NCBI RefSeq assembly: GCF_004022465.1 | Contig: NZ_SAVA01000013.1 | Span: 17,012 to 81,011, forward strand | Direction: 5' to 3' | DNA: 64,000 bases | DNA from: Rhodobacter huangdaonensis | Lineage (GTDB): Bacteria; Pseudomonadota; Alphaproteobacteria; Rhodobacterales; Rhodobacteraceae | Part shown: positions 28,328 through 38,045 of the stretch, piece after piece | Layout: each line of letters opens with the position of its first letter | Numbering within the stretch: position 1 is the stretch's first letter | The notes under the pieces: model-generated | Databases searched by the model: none | Told to the model about the DNA's origin: nothing | Seen by the model: only the letters and a program-made list of their open reading frames with translations | Position numbers and translations under genes: made by a program

Positions 28328-28918
28328 ATGCAGACCACTACCCTGTCCTTTGCCAACATGCACAATTACGGCGAGCTTTTCGCAAACCTGTTTCGCGCAC
28401 GGCGGCAAAGCTTCATCGTCCAGAAGAACTGGGACCTGCCCGAAGAGATGGGCATGGAGTTCGACCAGTACGACACCCCGCAAAGCCGCTGGATCGCGAT
28501 CCACGACTTCGGCCACGTGCTGGCCGGTATGCGGCTGACGCCGACCACGGCGCGCTGCGGCATCTACAGCTACATGATCCGCGACGCGCAAAAGGGGCTG
28601 CTCGGCGGCTCCATCCCCTCCGATCTGCTCTTCGACGAGGCGCCCGTCTCGCCGCAGATCTGGGAGAGCACGCGGGTGTTCGTCTCGCACGACATCCCGC
28701 AGAGCCTGCGCCGCAAGGTGCATTTCCGCCTCGCCGAAACGATGACCAGTGCCGCGCGTGAACTGGGCGCGACGAAGCTGATCGCGCTGACCGCGGCGAA
28801 CTGGCCGCGCTGGTACGGGCGCTGCGGCCTTGCCGCCGAAGCGATCGGCCGGCCGATGTTCATCGACGACGGCGATTATCAGTGCGTCTCGATCGACCTG
28901 AGCGGCAAGATGCACTGA
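28328..28918 (+). CDS. gtaI: Acyl-homoserine-lactone synthase (LuxI family, GtaI-like)
   Basis: A 196-aa LuxI-type enzyme that makes N-acyl-homoserine lactone from SAM and acyl-ACP. Family residues are visible: LFRARRQSFIVQKNWDLP (Arg, Phe, Trp), EFDQYDTP (two Asp), LAGMRLTP (Arg) and WESTRVFVS (Glu, Arg). Fifty-two nt after gtaR with RBS CGGAGAAAG, so cotranscribed. In R. capsulatus the GtaI product is a long-chain HSL that stimulates gene transfer agent production; the product here cannot be read from the sequence, and no GTA structural genes are in the window. Confidence 0.92.
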   Translation: MQTTTLSFANMHNYGELFANLFRARRQSFIVQKNWDLPEEMGMEFDQYDTPQSRWIAIHDFGHVLAGMRLTPTTARCGIYSYMIRDAQKGLLGGSIPSDLLFDEAPVSPQIWESTRVFVSHDIPQSLRRKVHFRLAETMTSAARELGATKLIALTAANWPRWYGRCGLAAEAIGRPMFIDDGDYQCVSIDLSGKMH

Positions 28919-28935
28919 GCGGCTCCGATGCGGGG

Positions 28936-28953
28936 GCGGGCCTTCGGGCCCGC
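28936..28953 (+). other. UUCG-capped stem-loop after gtaI
   Basis: GCGGGCC-TTCG-GGCCCGC (28936-28953), 18 nt past the gtaI stop. There is no U-tract, so this is a 3'-stabilising or weak terminator hairpin. Confidence 0.45.
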
Positions 28954-29006
28954 TCCGATCCGGCCCCCCTTCCGTCCCCGGCCCGGGGGCGATACTGTGG
29001 GCCACC

Positions 29007-30317
29007 ATGTCCGACCTTTTCGACAGCCCCTCCCAGGAGCCCGCGCGCGAGGCGCCGCGCCCGCTCGCGGACAAGATCCGTCCGCAACACCTCTCTGAGG
29101 TGATCGGGCAGGAGCATGTGCTTGGCCCCGAGGCGCCGCTTGGCGCGATGCTGGCGGCGGGATCGCTGTCGTCGATCATCCTGTGGGGCCCGCCCGGCGT
29201 CGGCAAGACGACGATCGCCCGGCTTCTGGCGTCCGAAACCGACCGCGCCTTCGTGCAGATCTCGGCGATCTTCACCGGCGTGCCGGAGCTGCGCAAGGTG
29301 TTCGAGACGGCAAAGCTGCGCTTCTCGCAGGGCAAGGGCACGCTGCTCTTCGTCGACGAGATCCACCGCTTCAACAAGGCGCAGCAGGACAGTTTCCTGC
29401 CCTACATGGAGGATGGCACCATCCTTCTGGTGGGCGCCACCACCGAGAACCCGAGCTTCGAGCTGAACGCCGCCGTGCTGTCGCGCGCGCAGGTGCTGAT
29501 CCTCGAGCGGCTGAGCCTGGCAAGCCTCGAGCGCCTCGCGCAGCGCGCCGAGAAGGCGCTCGGCCGGGCGCTGCCGCTCAAGGCACCGGCGCGCGAGGCG
29601 CTGCTCGAGATGGCCGATGGCGACGGGCGGGCGCTGTTGAACCTGATCGAGCAGGTGATGGCCTGGAAGATCGCGGCGCCGCTTGACACCGAGGCGCTGT
29701 CGGCGCGGCTGATGCGGCGGGCGGCGAAATACGACAAGTCGGGCGACGAGCATTACAACCTGATCTCGGCGCTGCACAAATCGGTGCGGGGGTCCGATCC
29801 GGATGCGGCGCTCTACTGGTATGCGCGGATGCTCGAGGGCGGCGAGGACCCGCGCTATCTTGCCCGGCGGCTGGTGCGGATGGCGGTCGAGGATATCGCC
29901 CTTGCCGATCCGCAGGCGCAGACCGTGTGCCTGCACGCCTGGGAAACCTACGAGCGCCTCGGCTCGCCCGAGGGCGAGCTCGCGCTTGCCCAGGCGGTGA
30001 TCTATCTTGCGCTCGCACCGAAATCGAACGCCGGCTACATCGCCTACAAGGCGGCGCGGGCGGCGGCGAAGAAGACAGGTTCGGAACCGCCGCCGCGCCA
30101 CATCCTGAACGCGCCGACGCGGCTGATGGAAGAACAGGGCTTCGGCGCCGGCTATCAATACGACCACGACGCCGAGGACGGCTTCTCGGGGCAGAACTAC
30201 TTCCCCGAGACGATGAAGCGGCCGATCTTCTATGCGCCGGTCGAGCGCGGCTTCGAGCGCGAGCTGAAGAAGCGCGTCGACTGGTTCGCGAAGCTGCGCG
30301 ACAAGCGCAAAACTTGA
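29007..30317 (+). CDS. rarA: Replication-associated recombination protein A (AAA+ ATPase)
   Basis: A 436-aa RarA/MgsA AAA+ ATPase acting at stalled replication forks. N-terminal LADKIRPQHLSEVIGQEHVL, Walker A GPPGVGKTT (residues ~61-69), Walker B LLFVDEIHRFNK, sensor 1 GATTENPSF, and the C-terminal tetramerisation part with AYDKSGDEHYNLISALHKS and SNAGYIAYKAA. Complete and of normal length. First of a tight cluster with crcB and the pseudouridine synthase. Confidence 0.95.
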   Translation: MSDLFDSPSQEPAREAPRPLADKIRPQHLSEVIGQEHVLGPEAPLGAMLAAGSLSSIILWGPPGVGKTTIARLLASETDRAFVQISAIFTGVPELRKVFETAKLRFSQGKGTLLFVDEIHRFNKAQQDSFLPYMEDGTILLVGATTENPSFELNAAVLSRAQVLILERLSLASLERLAQRAEKALGRALPLKAPAREALLEMADGDGRALLNLIEQVMAWKIAAPLDTEALSARLMRRAAKYDKSGDEHYNLISALHKSVRGSDPDAALYWYARMLEGGEDPRYLARRLVRMAVEDIALADPQAQTVCLHAWETYERLGSPEGELALAQAVIYLALAPKSNAGYIAYKAARAAAKKTGSEPPPRHILNAPTRLMEEQGFGAGYQYDHDAEDGFSGQNYFPETMKRPIFYAPVERGFERELKKRVDWFAKLRDKRKT

Positions 30318-30361
30318 CATTCCGCCCCCCGGAGGCTTTGAGGGCGGCAAAGGAGAGACCG

Positions 30362-30742
30362 ATGCTGTCCACCGTTTTCCAGGTCGCGCTCGGAGGGGCC
30401 ATCGGCGCCTCGGCGCGCTACCTCTCGGGCGTGGCGATCCTGCGTTCGTTCGGTCCGCAGACGATTCCGCTCGGGGTGATCTTCGTGAACATCCTCGGCT
30501 CCTTCGTCATGGGGGCGCTGGTGACCTTCCTGGGGCAGAAGGAATTGACGCACTGGAACGCCTTTCTCGCGACGGGCATTCTCGGTGGCTTCACCACCTT
30601 CTCCTCCTTCTCGCTCGAGGCCTGGACGCTGATCGAGCGGGGCGATGTGGGCCATGCGGCCTTTTATGTGTTTGCCTCCGTGGGCGCGGCGCTGGCCGGT
30701 CTGATCTTCGGGGTGCATCTGATGAGATGGGTATTGGCATGA
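30362..30742 (+). CDS. crcB: Fluoride efflux channel CrcB/FluC
   Basis: A 126-aa four-helix membrane protein that exports fluoride as a dimer. Signatures are GGAIGASARYL near the N-terminus, FVNILGSFVMG (helix 2 with the conserved Asn and Gly) and TGILGGFTTFSSFS (helix 3 with the phenylalanine box). RBS AAGGAGAG. The 44-nt gap to rarA is too short and lacks the features of a fluoride riboswitch. The stop overlaps the next start (ATGA). Confidence 0.93.
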   Translation: MLSTVFQVALGGAIGASARYLSGVAILRSFGPQTIPLGVIFVNILGSFVMGALVTFLGQKELTHWNAFLATGILGGFTTFSSFSLEAWTLIERGDVGHAAFYVFASVGAALAGLIFGVHLMRWVLA

Positions 30743-31800
30743 GCGCTGTGCAGACGATCCGGGTGACCGAGGCCGAGGGCGAAAGCCGCCTCGACCGCTG
30801 GCTGAAGAAGCACTTCCCGCAGCTGACGCAGGGTGCGATCGAGAAGATGTGCCGCAAGGGCGAGCTGCGCGTCGATGGCGGCCGGGTCAAGGCGAACAGC
30901 CGCGTCGCGCCGGGGCAGGAGGTGCGGGTGCCGCCGCTGCCCGACGCCGCCGCGCTGCTGCGCCGCGCCGACGAGCGCCGCGAGGGGCTGCAGATCTCGG
31001 ATGCCGATGCCGAGATGATCCAGTCCTGCGTGCTGTGGAAAGACGAGCACATCATCGCGCTGAACAAGCCGCCGGGGCTGCCCTCTCAGGGCGGCTCGGG
31101 GCAGGGCGACCGGCATGTCGACGGTCTGCTCGATGCGCTGCGCTTCGGCTACAAGGACCGGCCGAAGATGGTGCACCGGCTCGACAAGGACACCTCGGGC
31201 GTGCTGCTGATCGCGCGCACCGACCGCATCGCGCGGCATCTGTCCGAGGCCTTCCGGCTGAAGACCACGCGCAAGATCTATTGGGCGGCGGTCGCCGGTG
31301 TGCCGAACCCGAAGATGGGCACGGTGCGCTATGGCCTCGTCAAGGCGCCGGGTCATGGCCGCGGCGGCGAGGGCGAGAAGATGATCTGCATCCACCCCTC
31401 GAAGGTCGACGCGACCGAGGGGGCGAAACGCGCCACCACCGATTATGCCGTGCTCGATTCGCTCGGCACGCGGGTGAGCTGGGTCGCGCTGGTGCCGATC
31501 ACCGGCCGCACCCACCAGCTGCGCGCGCACATGGCCGAGATGGGCCATCCGATCATCGGCGACGGCAAATATGGCGGCTCGGGGCAGGAGAACCTGGGCG
31601 ACGGCTGGGGCGCACAGCTCGGCGGCGAGATCTCGCGCAAGCTGCACCTGCATGCGCGCCAGATCAGCTTCGACCACCCGATCACCAAGAAGCGCATCAC
31701 CGTGGTCGCGCCCTTGCCCGATCACATGAAGCGCACCTGGAAGACGCTCGGCTGGTACGAGAACGACGTGCCCGCCGACCCGTTCGAGGAGCTTGAATGA
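30739..31800 (+). CDS. 23S rRNA pseudouridine synthase, RluC/RluD family
   Basis: A 353-aa RluA-superfamily enzyme. An N-terminal S4 RNA-binding domain (ESRLDRWLKKHFPQLTQGAI, residues ~13-70) is followed by the catalytic domain with MVHRLDKDTSGVLLIAR (catalytic Asp in HRLDKDTSG) and ITGRTHQLRAHMAEMGHPIIG. S4 plus this catalytic core suggests RluC (positions 955/2504/2580 in E. coli) more than RluA, which lacks S4. Start ATG at 30739 overlaps the crcB stop; an ATG four codons earlier is possible. Confidence 0.88.
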   Translation: MSAVQTIRVTEAEGESRLDRWLKKHFPQLTQGAIEKMCRKGELRVDGGRVKANSRVAPGQEVRVPPLPDAAALLRRADERREGLQISDADAEMIQSCVLWKDEHIIALNKPPGLPSQGGSGQGDRHVDGLLDALRFGYKDRPKMVHRLDKDTSGVLLIARTDRIARHLSEAFRLKTTRKIYWAAVAGVPNPKMGTVRYGLVKAPGHGRGGEGEKMICIHPSKVDATEGAKRATTDYAVLDSLGTRVSWVALVPITGRTHQLRAHMAEMGHPIIGDGKYGGSGQENLGDGWGAQLGGEISRKLHLHARQISFDHPITKKRITVVAPLPDHMKRTWKTLGWYENDVPADPFEELE

Positions 31801-32462
31801 AGCTCGTCATCTTCGACGTCGACGGCACGCTCTCGGACAGCGCGGCGCAGATCTGCGCCTCGATGGACTGGGGCTTCTCGCAGCTTGGCCTGCCGGTGCC
31901 CTCGCGCGCCGCGACGCTGTCGATTGTCGGGCTGTCGCTGCCCGAGGCGGTGGCGCGGCTGGTGCCCGAGCTGCCCGCGGCGACGCGCGCCGAGATCGTC
32001 GAGTTCTACAAGAAAAGCTATCAGGACCGCCGCATCGCGCAGCCGGCGCCGCTGTTTGCCGGCGCGGCCGAGACGCTTGACCGGCTGTCCGGGCGCGAAG
32101 ACCTGCTGCTGGGCGTGGCGACGGGCAAGTCGCGGCGCGGGCTTGACGCGCTGCTGGCGCATCACGGGCTTGCCGGCACCTTCTTCACCCGGCAGGTGGC
32201 GGACGATCACCCCTCGAAGCCGCATCCGTCGATGGTGCTGACGGCGCTCGCCGATGCCGGTGCCGATCCGGCCGAGGCGGTGATGATCGGCGACACCACC
32301 TATGACATCGAGATGGGGCGCGCCGCGGGCGTGGCCACCATCGGCGTGCGCTGGGGCTATCACCCGGCCGAGGATCTTGTGGCCGCCGGTGCCGACCGGC
32401 TGGTCGGGGATTTCGCCGCGCTCGAGGCGGCGGTGGACGAGCTTCTGGGAGGATGCGCATGA
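31797..32462 (+). CDS. HAD-superfamily hydrolase (subfamily IA, Gph-like)
   Basis: A 221-aa phosphatase. Motif I FDVDGTLSDS (nucleophile Asp), motif II VATGKSRRG, motif III Lys in DDHPSKPHPS, and motif IV IGDTTYDIEM. The helical cap lies at ~17-85. The motif set resembles phosphoglycolate phosphatases, but the substrate is not known. ATGA overlaps on both sides place it in the crcB-to-ATP12 operon. Confidence 0.88.
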   Translation: MKLVIFDVDGTLSDSAAQICASMDWGFSQLGLPVPSRAATLSIVGLSLPEAVARLVPELPAATRAEIVEFYKKSYQDRRIAQPAPLFAGAAETLDRLSGREDLLLGVATGKSRRGLDALLAHHGLAGTFFTRQVADDHPSKPHPSMVLTALADAGADPAEAVMIGDTTYDIEMGRAAGVATIGVRWGYHPAEDLVAAGADRLVGDFAALEAAVDELLGGCA

Positions 32463-33172
32463 GTGGCTGGGCACCGAAACGGTTCTGGACATCGGCCGAG
32501 GTCGCCGAGGCGCCGGGCGGCTTTGCCGTCACCCTCGACGGGCGGCATGTGAAGACCCCGGCGAAGGCGCCGCTCGTCGTGCCGAGCCGGGCGCTCGCCG
32601 AGGCGATCGCGCGTGAATGGCAGGCGCAGGACGAGAAGATCGACCCGGCGACGATGCCGGTGACCCGCGGCGCCAATGCCGCGATCGACAAGGTGCGGAC
32701 CCAGCACGCCGAGGTTGCCGCACTGATCGCCGACTATGGCGGCACCGACCTTCTGTGCTATCGCGCCGAGGCCCCGCGCGAGCTGGTGGCGCGGCAATCC
32801 GCGCACTGGGACCCGCTTCTCGACTGGGCCGAGGCGGCGCTTGGCGCGCGGCTGGCGGTGACGCAGGGCGTGGTGCCGGTGGCGCAGCCCGAGGCGACGC
32901 TGGCGGCGCTTTCGGCCCGCGTCGCGGCGATGGACGAATGGCAGCTTGCCGCGCTGCATGACCTCGTCGGCCTTACCGGCTCGCTCGTTCTGGGCCTTGC
33001 GGTGGCCGAGGGCCGGCTGACGGCGGACGAGGCCTGGACGATCGCGCAGATCGACGAGGCCTGGCAGGCCGAGCAATGGGGCGCCGACGACGAGGCCGCC
33101 GCGCATGCCGACCGCAAGCGCGCAGCGCTGCTCGATGCCGAACGATTCTGGCGGATGCGTCACGCGCTTTAG
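32459..33172 (+). CDS. ATP12-family F1-ATPase assembly chaperone
   Basis: A 237-aa protein. The ATP12 signatures are the N-terminal KRFWTSAEVAEAPGGFAVTLDGRHV-like region, PLVVPSRALAEAIAREWQAQ, MPVTRGANAAID and DLLCYRAEAPRELVARQ. In mitochondria ATP12 chaperones the alpha subunit of F1; alphaproteobacteria carry homologues of presumably the same role. The ATG at 32459 overlaps the HAD stop. Last gene of the operon. Confidence 0.9.
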   Translation: MSGWAPKRFWTSAEVAEAPGGFAVTLDGRHVKTPAKAPLVVPSRALAEAIAREWQAQDEKIDPATMPVTRGANAAIDKVRTQHAEVAALIADYGGTDLLCYRAEAPRELVARQSAHWDPLLDWAEAALGARLAVTQGVVPVAQPEATLAALSARVAAMDEWQLAALHDLVGLTGSLVLGLAVAEGRLTADEAWTIAQIDEAWQAEQWGADDEAAAHADRKRAALLDAERFWRMRHAL

Positions 33173-33264
33173 GGCGCGGCACCGCCGGCGGGCCATTCGC
33201 GCCCATCTTTCGCTCATGTGCCTGAGTTTTGGGCAGGCGACGCGGCGGCGTCGTTCAACTCCTC

Positions 33265-33299
33265 TTGACCTTTTTTGATGCTTCGGACCAAACTTGGTC
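33265..33299 (+). promoter_or_regulatory. bztA upstream region: -35-like box and palindrome
   Basis: TTGACC (33265-33270) followed by a perfect 6-bp-arm palindrome GACCAA-AC-TTGGTC (33286-33299) placed where the -10 and start site would fall. No clear -10 is seen. The palindrome is a good candidate operator, possibly nitrogen- or amino-acid-responsive, but no regulator can be named. The rest of 33173-33386 shows nothing else. Confidence 0.5.
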
Positions 33300-33386
33300 A
33301 CTGGGGGCGACCCCCAAATAACGTTCCAGACCCCACAGGGGCACTTTTGCCGCCGTCCGCTGGCGGAAACTCAGGAAGAGGTACAC

Positions 33387-34403
33387 ATGAAGAAATCGGT
33401 ATTCTTCGGCACGCTGATGGCGGCCGGTCTGACCGCGGGCATCGCTTCGGCGACCACGCTCGAGGACGTCAAGGCCCGCGGCGTGCTGAACTGCGGCGTG
33501 AACACCGGCCTCGTGGGCTTCGCCGCTCCCGATGCCAACGGCAACTGGTCTGGCTTCGACGTCGCGATCTGCAAGGCCGTCGCGGCCGCGGTCCTGGGCG
33601 ACCCGACGAAGGTCAAATACGTGCCGACCACCGGCCAGACCCGCTTCACCGCGCTGACCTCGGGCGAGGTCGACCTGCTTTCCCGCAACAGCACCTGGAC
33701 CTTCTCGCGCGATACCGACCTGAAGATGGATTTCGCCGGCGTGAACTACTACGACGGCCAGGGCTTCATGGTGCGCAAGGACAGCGGCATCACCTCCGCC
33801 AAGGAGCTCGACGGCGCCTCGGTCTGCATCCAGACCGGCACCACCACCGAGATGAACCTCGCCGACTATTTCAAGGCGAACAACATGACCTATCAGCCGA
33901 TCGCGGTTGATTCGAACGCCGAAGGCGAACAGCAGTATCTGGCCGGCGCCTGCGACGCCTATACCACCGACGCCTCGGGCCTGGCCGCCACCCGCGCCGC
34001 CTATGCCGATCCGGAAAACCACGTCATCCTGCCGGAAATCATCTCGAAGGAACCGCTCGGGCCGGCCGTGCGCCATGGCGACAACCAGTGGGGCGACATC
34101 GTGCGCTGGACCCTCTTCGCGCTGATCGCGGCGGAGGAATACGGCATCACCTCGGCCAATATCGACGAGCTCGCCAAGGGCACCGAGAACCCGGAGATCA
34201 ACCGCATCCTCGGCGTCGACGGCGATCTCGGGCCGATGACCGGTCTCGAGAAGGACTGGGCCGTGAAGGCGATCAAGGCCGGCGGCAACTATGGCGAGAT
34301 CTTCGCCGCCACCATCGGCGAGTCGACCCCGATCGGTCTCGCCCGTGGTCTGAACGCGCAGTGGACCCAGGGCGGGCTGATGTACGCCCCGCCGTTCCGC
34401 TGA
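33387..34403 (+). CDS. bztA: Glutamate/glutamine/aspartate/asparagine ABC transporter, substrate-binding protein
   Basis: A 338-aa periplasmic binding protein of the SBP_bac_3 family. Start MKKSVFFGTLMAAGLTAG follows GGAAGAGG; the signal peptide ends near SA-TTLED. Conserved LEDVKARGVLNCGVNTGLVGF and IQTGTTTEMNLADYF are seen. The gene order A-B-C-D, the long permeases and the length match BztABCD of R. capsulatus (also AapJQMP of rhizobia), which imports acidic amino acids and their amides. Confidence 0.92.
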   Translation: MKKSVFFGTLMAAGLTAGIASATTLEDVKARGVLNCGVNTGLVGFAAPDANGNWSGFDVAICKAVAAAVLGDPTKVKYVPTTGQTRFTALTSGEVDLLSRNSTWTFSRDTDLKMDFAGVNYYDGQGFMVRKDSGITSAKELDGASVCIQTGTTTEMNLADYFKANNMTYQPIAVDSNAEGEQQYLAGACDAYTTDASGLAATRAAYADPENHVILPEIISKEPLGPAVRHGDNQWGDIVRWTLFALIAAEEYGITSANIDELAKGTENPEINRILGVDGDLGPMTGLEKDWAVKAIKAGGNYGEIFAATIGESTPIGLARGLNAQWTQGGLMYAPPFR

Positions 34404-34416
34404 GCCAGCACTCGCA

Positions 34417-34441
34417 AGGGGCGTCGCACCGCGGCGCCCCT
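34417..34441 (+). other. Stem-loop between bztA and bztB
   Basis: AGGGGCGTCG (34417-34426) pairs with CGGCGCCCCT (34432-34441, one T-G pair), 5-nt loop, without a strong U-tract. Such a hairpin after the binding-protein gene typically stabilises its mRNA so it is made in excess over the permeases. Confidence 0.55.
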
Positions 34442-34530
34442 CTGCCATGAAAAGCAAACCTGCCGGCGGGGCCTGACCCCACCTCACACGGGCAAAAGCC
34501 CGGACACCGGACAGGAACAGGGGATACACC

Positions 34531-35796
34531 ATGACCAGCGCATCCGACGCGCCGGACCGAGGGTTCCGGCTCAGTCAGCTTATCTACGATACCCGCTATC
34601 GCTCGCTCACCATCCAGGTCATCGTGCTGATCGTGGTGATGGGGGCGGCGGGCTGGCTCGTCGACAACACGATCCAGAACCTCAGGGTCCTCGGCAAGGA
34701 TTTCAACTTCGGCTTCCTTGACAACCGTGCGGGCTATGACATTGCGCAGCACCTGATCCCCTACAGCAACGACAGCACCCATGCGCGGGCAATGCTGGTC
34801 GGGCTGCTGAACACGATCTGGGTATCGCTGCTTGGCTGCGCCACGGCGACGCTGATCGGCATCTTCGTCGGCGTGCTGCGGCTGTCGAAGAACTGGCTCG
34901 TCGCGCGGCTGATGACCGTCTATGTCGAGACCTTCCGCAACGTGCCGGTGCTGCTGTGGATCCTCGTCGCGATGGCGGTGCTGACCGAGATCACGCCGGC
35001 GCCGAATGCCTATAAGGTGAACCCGGCGACCGGCGAGGCAAGCACCTCGATGCTGCTCTTCGACTCCGTCGCCTTCACCAACCGCTACACCGCCATTCCT
35101 TCGGCAAGCTTCGATCGCTCGCTCGGCGTGATCGACACCGCACTGGCGCCGGTCTCGCTCAACGTGCTGGCGATCATCCTGGTGCTGGCGGGCTCGATCT
35201 GGGTGAACCGCAGGCTGCTTGCCCATGCGAAGGTCGTGCAGGACGCCAGCGGCGTCCGGCCGGTGACCTGGTGGAAAAGCCTGCTGATCCTCGCCGGCCC
35301 GCTCATCGCGCTGCTGGCGGTGCTCGGCTTCCAGATCCACGGGCCGGTGCTCAAGGGCTTCAACTTCATCGGCGGCACCAATGTGTCGAATGCCTTCGTC
35401 GCGCTCTGGGCGGGGCTGTCGCTCTATACCGGCGCCTTCATCGCCGAGATCGTGCGCGCCGGCATCCTCGCGATCTCCAAGGGCCAGACCGAAGCCGCCT
35501 TTGCGCTTGGCCTGCGGCCCGGCAGGACGATGCGTCTGGTGATCCTGCCGCAGGCGCTGCGGGTGATCGTGCCGCCGCTGATCTCGCAGTTCCTGAACCT
35601 GACGAAGAACTCCTCCCTCGCCATCGCGGTCGGCTACATGGACCTGCGCGGCACGCTCGGCGGTATCACGCTGAACCAGACCGGCCGCGAACTCGAGGCG
35701 ATCTTGCTGATGATGCTGATCTACCTCGCGATCTCGCTGGTGATCTCGGGGGTGATGAACTTCTACAACCACAAGGTCCGGCTGAAGGAGCGCTGA
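34531..35796 (+). CDS. bztB: Amino-acid ABC transporter permease BztB
   Basis: A 421-aa inner-membrane permease of the HisM family. It has the family's long inserted loop between helices (residues ~150-270) found in Bzt/Aap-type permeases. The EAA motif that contacts the ATPase is EAAFALGLRPGRTMRLVILPQA near residue 330. Preceded by AGGAACAGGGG; 2 nt before bztC. Confidence 0.92.
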   Translation: MTSASDAPDRGFRLSQLIYDTRYRSLTIQVIVLIVVMGAAGWLVDNTIQNLRVLGKDFNFGFLDNRAGYDIAQHLIPYSNDSTHARAMLVGLLNTIWVSLLGCATATLIGIFVGVLRLSKNWLVARLMTVYVETFRNVPVLLWILVAMAVLTEITPAPNAYKVNPATGEASTSMLLFDSVAFTNRYTAIPSASFDRSLGVIDTALAPVSLNVLAIILVLAGSIWVNRRLLAHAKVVQDASGVRPVTWWKSLLILAGPLIALLAVLGFQIHGPVLKGFNFIGGTNVSNAFVALWAGLSLYTGAFIAEIVRAGILAISKGQTEAAFALGLRPGRTMRLVILPQALRVIVPPLISQFLNLTKNSSLAIAVGYMDLRGTLGGITLNQTGRELEAILLMMLIYLAISLVISGVMNFYNHKVRLKER

Positions 35797-35797
35797 G

Positions 35798-37111
35798 ATG
35801 AGTGAACCGTCGCACAGTGCCGTCTTCGTCCGGAAGACGATGCTTCCCCCCGAACCCGCGCCCGCGCGGCAGACGGGGCTGTCGAAATGGGTGCGCGAGA
35901 ACCTGTTCTCGGGCTGGCTGAACACGGTGCTCACCCTCGCGGGGATCGCCGTGATCTGGGGCCTTGTCAGCCATTTCTATCCCTGGTTCCGCCATGGCGT
36001 GTGGGCCGCAAACTCGCTGCCCGAGTGCCGGCAGATCATCGCCGAGCGCTGGGGCGAGGGCGCGACCGGCGCCTGCTGGGCGGTGATCCGCTCGCGCTGG
36101 ACGCAGTTCATCTTCGGCTTCTACCCGCCCGAGCTGTTCTGGCGCCCGGTGCTGACCTTCGGGCTGATGCTCGTCGCGGTGGCGCCGGTGCTGTTCACCC
36201 AGCTGCCGCGGGGGATGCTGAAATTCTCGGCCGTGTTCCCGCTGCTCGCCATCTGGCTGCTCTGGGGCGGCTCGATCTGGCCGGTGGCGATGATCGCCGC
36301 GGGCTTTGCCGCGGGCTTCCTCGTGGCGCGGGTCCTGGCCCGCTGGGGGGCGATCCTCGCGATCTTCGGGGCCGTCGTTGCAGCGGTGCTGTTCTGGCTT
36401 TTCGTGCCGGGCCCGGTCGATGAGATCCTCGGCCGGGTTGCGCCGATCGCGCTTGAACCCGTGGCCTCGCGCCAGTTCGGCGGTTTCCTGCTCGCCATCA
36501 CGCTCGGCGCCGGCGGCATCGCGATGTCGCTGCCGCTCGGCATCCTGCTGGCGCTCGGCCGACAGTCGGACATGTTCCTGATCAAGACCTTCTCGATCAT
36601 GTTCATCGAGTTCATCCGTGGCGTGCCGCTGATCACGCTGCTGTTCGTGGCCTCGCTTCTGCTGAACTACTTCCTGCCGCCGGGCACCAACTTCGACATC
36701 ATCTTGCGGGTGATGATCCTCGTCACGCTGTTCTCGGCCGCCTATATCGCCGAGGTGATCCGCGGCGGGCTCGCGGCGCTGCCGCGCGGCCAGTACGAGG
36801 CGGCCGATGCGCTCGGCCTCGACTACTGGAAGGCGCAGCGGCTGGTGATCTTGCCGCAGGCGCTGAAGATCTCGATCCCGGGGATCGTCTCGACCTTCAT
36901 CGGCATGTTCAAGGACACCACGCTCGTCACCTTCGTGGGCCTGTTCGAGCCACTGAAATCCATCCCCGATTCGATCCGCGCCGACATCGCCTGGAAGGGC
37001 ACCTACTGGGAGCACTTCATCTTCGTCGGCGCCATCTTCTTCATCCTCAACTTCAGCATGTCGCGCTACTCGATGTATCTCGAGCGCAAGCTGAAGCGTG
37101 ACCATCGCTAA
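35798..37111 (+). CDS. bztC: Amino-acid ABC transporter permease BztC
   Basis: A 437-aa permease, partner of BztB. The N-terminal half has extra membrane helices (MLKFSAVFPLLAIWLLWGG and following); the C-terminal half is the transport domain with FIEFIRGVPLITLLFVASLL and EAA motif YEAADALGLDYWKAQRLVI. Same arrangement as in R. capsulatus bzt. Confidence 0.92.
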   Translation: MSEPSHSAVFVRKTMLPPEPAPARQTGLSKWVRENLFSGWLNTVLTLAGIAVIWGLVSHFYPWFRHGVWAANSLPECRQIIAERWGEGATGACWAVIRSRWTQFIFGFYPPELFWRPVLTFGLMLVAVAPVLFTQLPRGMLKFSAVFPLLAIWLLWGGSIWPVAMIAAGFAAGFLVARVLARWGAILAIFGAVVAAVLFWLFVPGPVDEILGRVAPIALEPVASRQFGGFLLAITLGAGGIAMSLPLGILLALGRQSDMFLIKTFSIMFIEFIRGVPLITLLFVASLLLNYFLPPGTNFDIILRVMILVTLFSAAYIAEVIRGGLAALPRGQYEAADALGLDYWKAQRLVILPQALKISIPGIVSTFIGMFKDTTLVTFVGLFEPLKSIPDSIRADIAWKGTYWEHFIFVGAIFFILNFSMSRYSMYLERKLKRDHR

Positions 37112-37122
37112 GGAGTTCCCCC

Positions 37123-37914
<792 letters not shown>

Positions 37915-37928
37915 GCCCGGGGCAGGGA

Positions 37929-37978
37929 GGGGGCGCTGCCCCCTCTGCGCCTGTGGCGCATTCACCCCCGAGGTATTT
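37929..37978. repeat. Rhodobacteraceae-type intergenic element, copy 1
   Basis: The palindrome GGGGGCGCTGCCCCC (37929-37943) followed by CCCCCGAGGTATTT (37965-37978), with a second small inverted repeat between (tgcgcctgtggcgca). It matches copy 2 at 40916-40947 in both blocks. It sits directly after the bztD stop. Confidence 0.6.
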
Positions 37979-38023
37979 CCGGCAAGGCGAAAGCCATGAA
38001 GGAAGGCCGGGAGGGGATGGCAG

Positions 38024-38045
38024 GGGCGCTTCGGCGCCCTTATTG
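38024..38045 (+). terminator. Hairpin ending bztABCD
   Basis: GGGCGC-TTCG-GCGCCC (38024-38039) followed by TTATTGCTT on the plus strand. It overlaps the stop codon of the convergent sixA-like gene by a few bases. Confidence 0.55.

Noticed and set aside
30318..30361. Fluoride riboswitch upstream of crcB
   Set aside because: The gap is 44 nt and lacks the conserved riboswitch core and pseudoknot strands.
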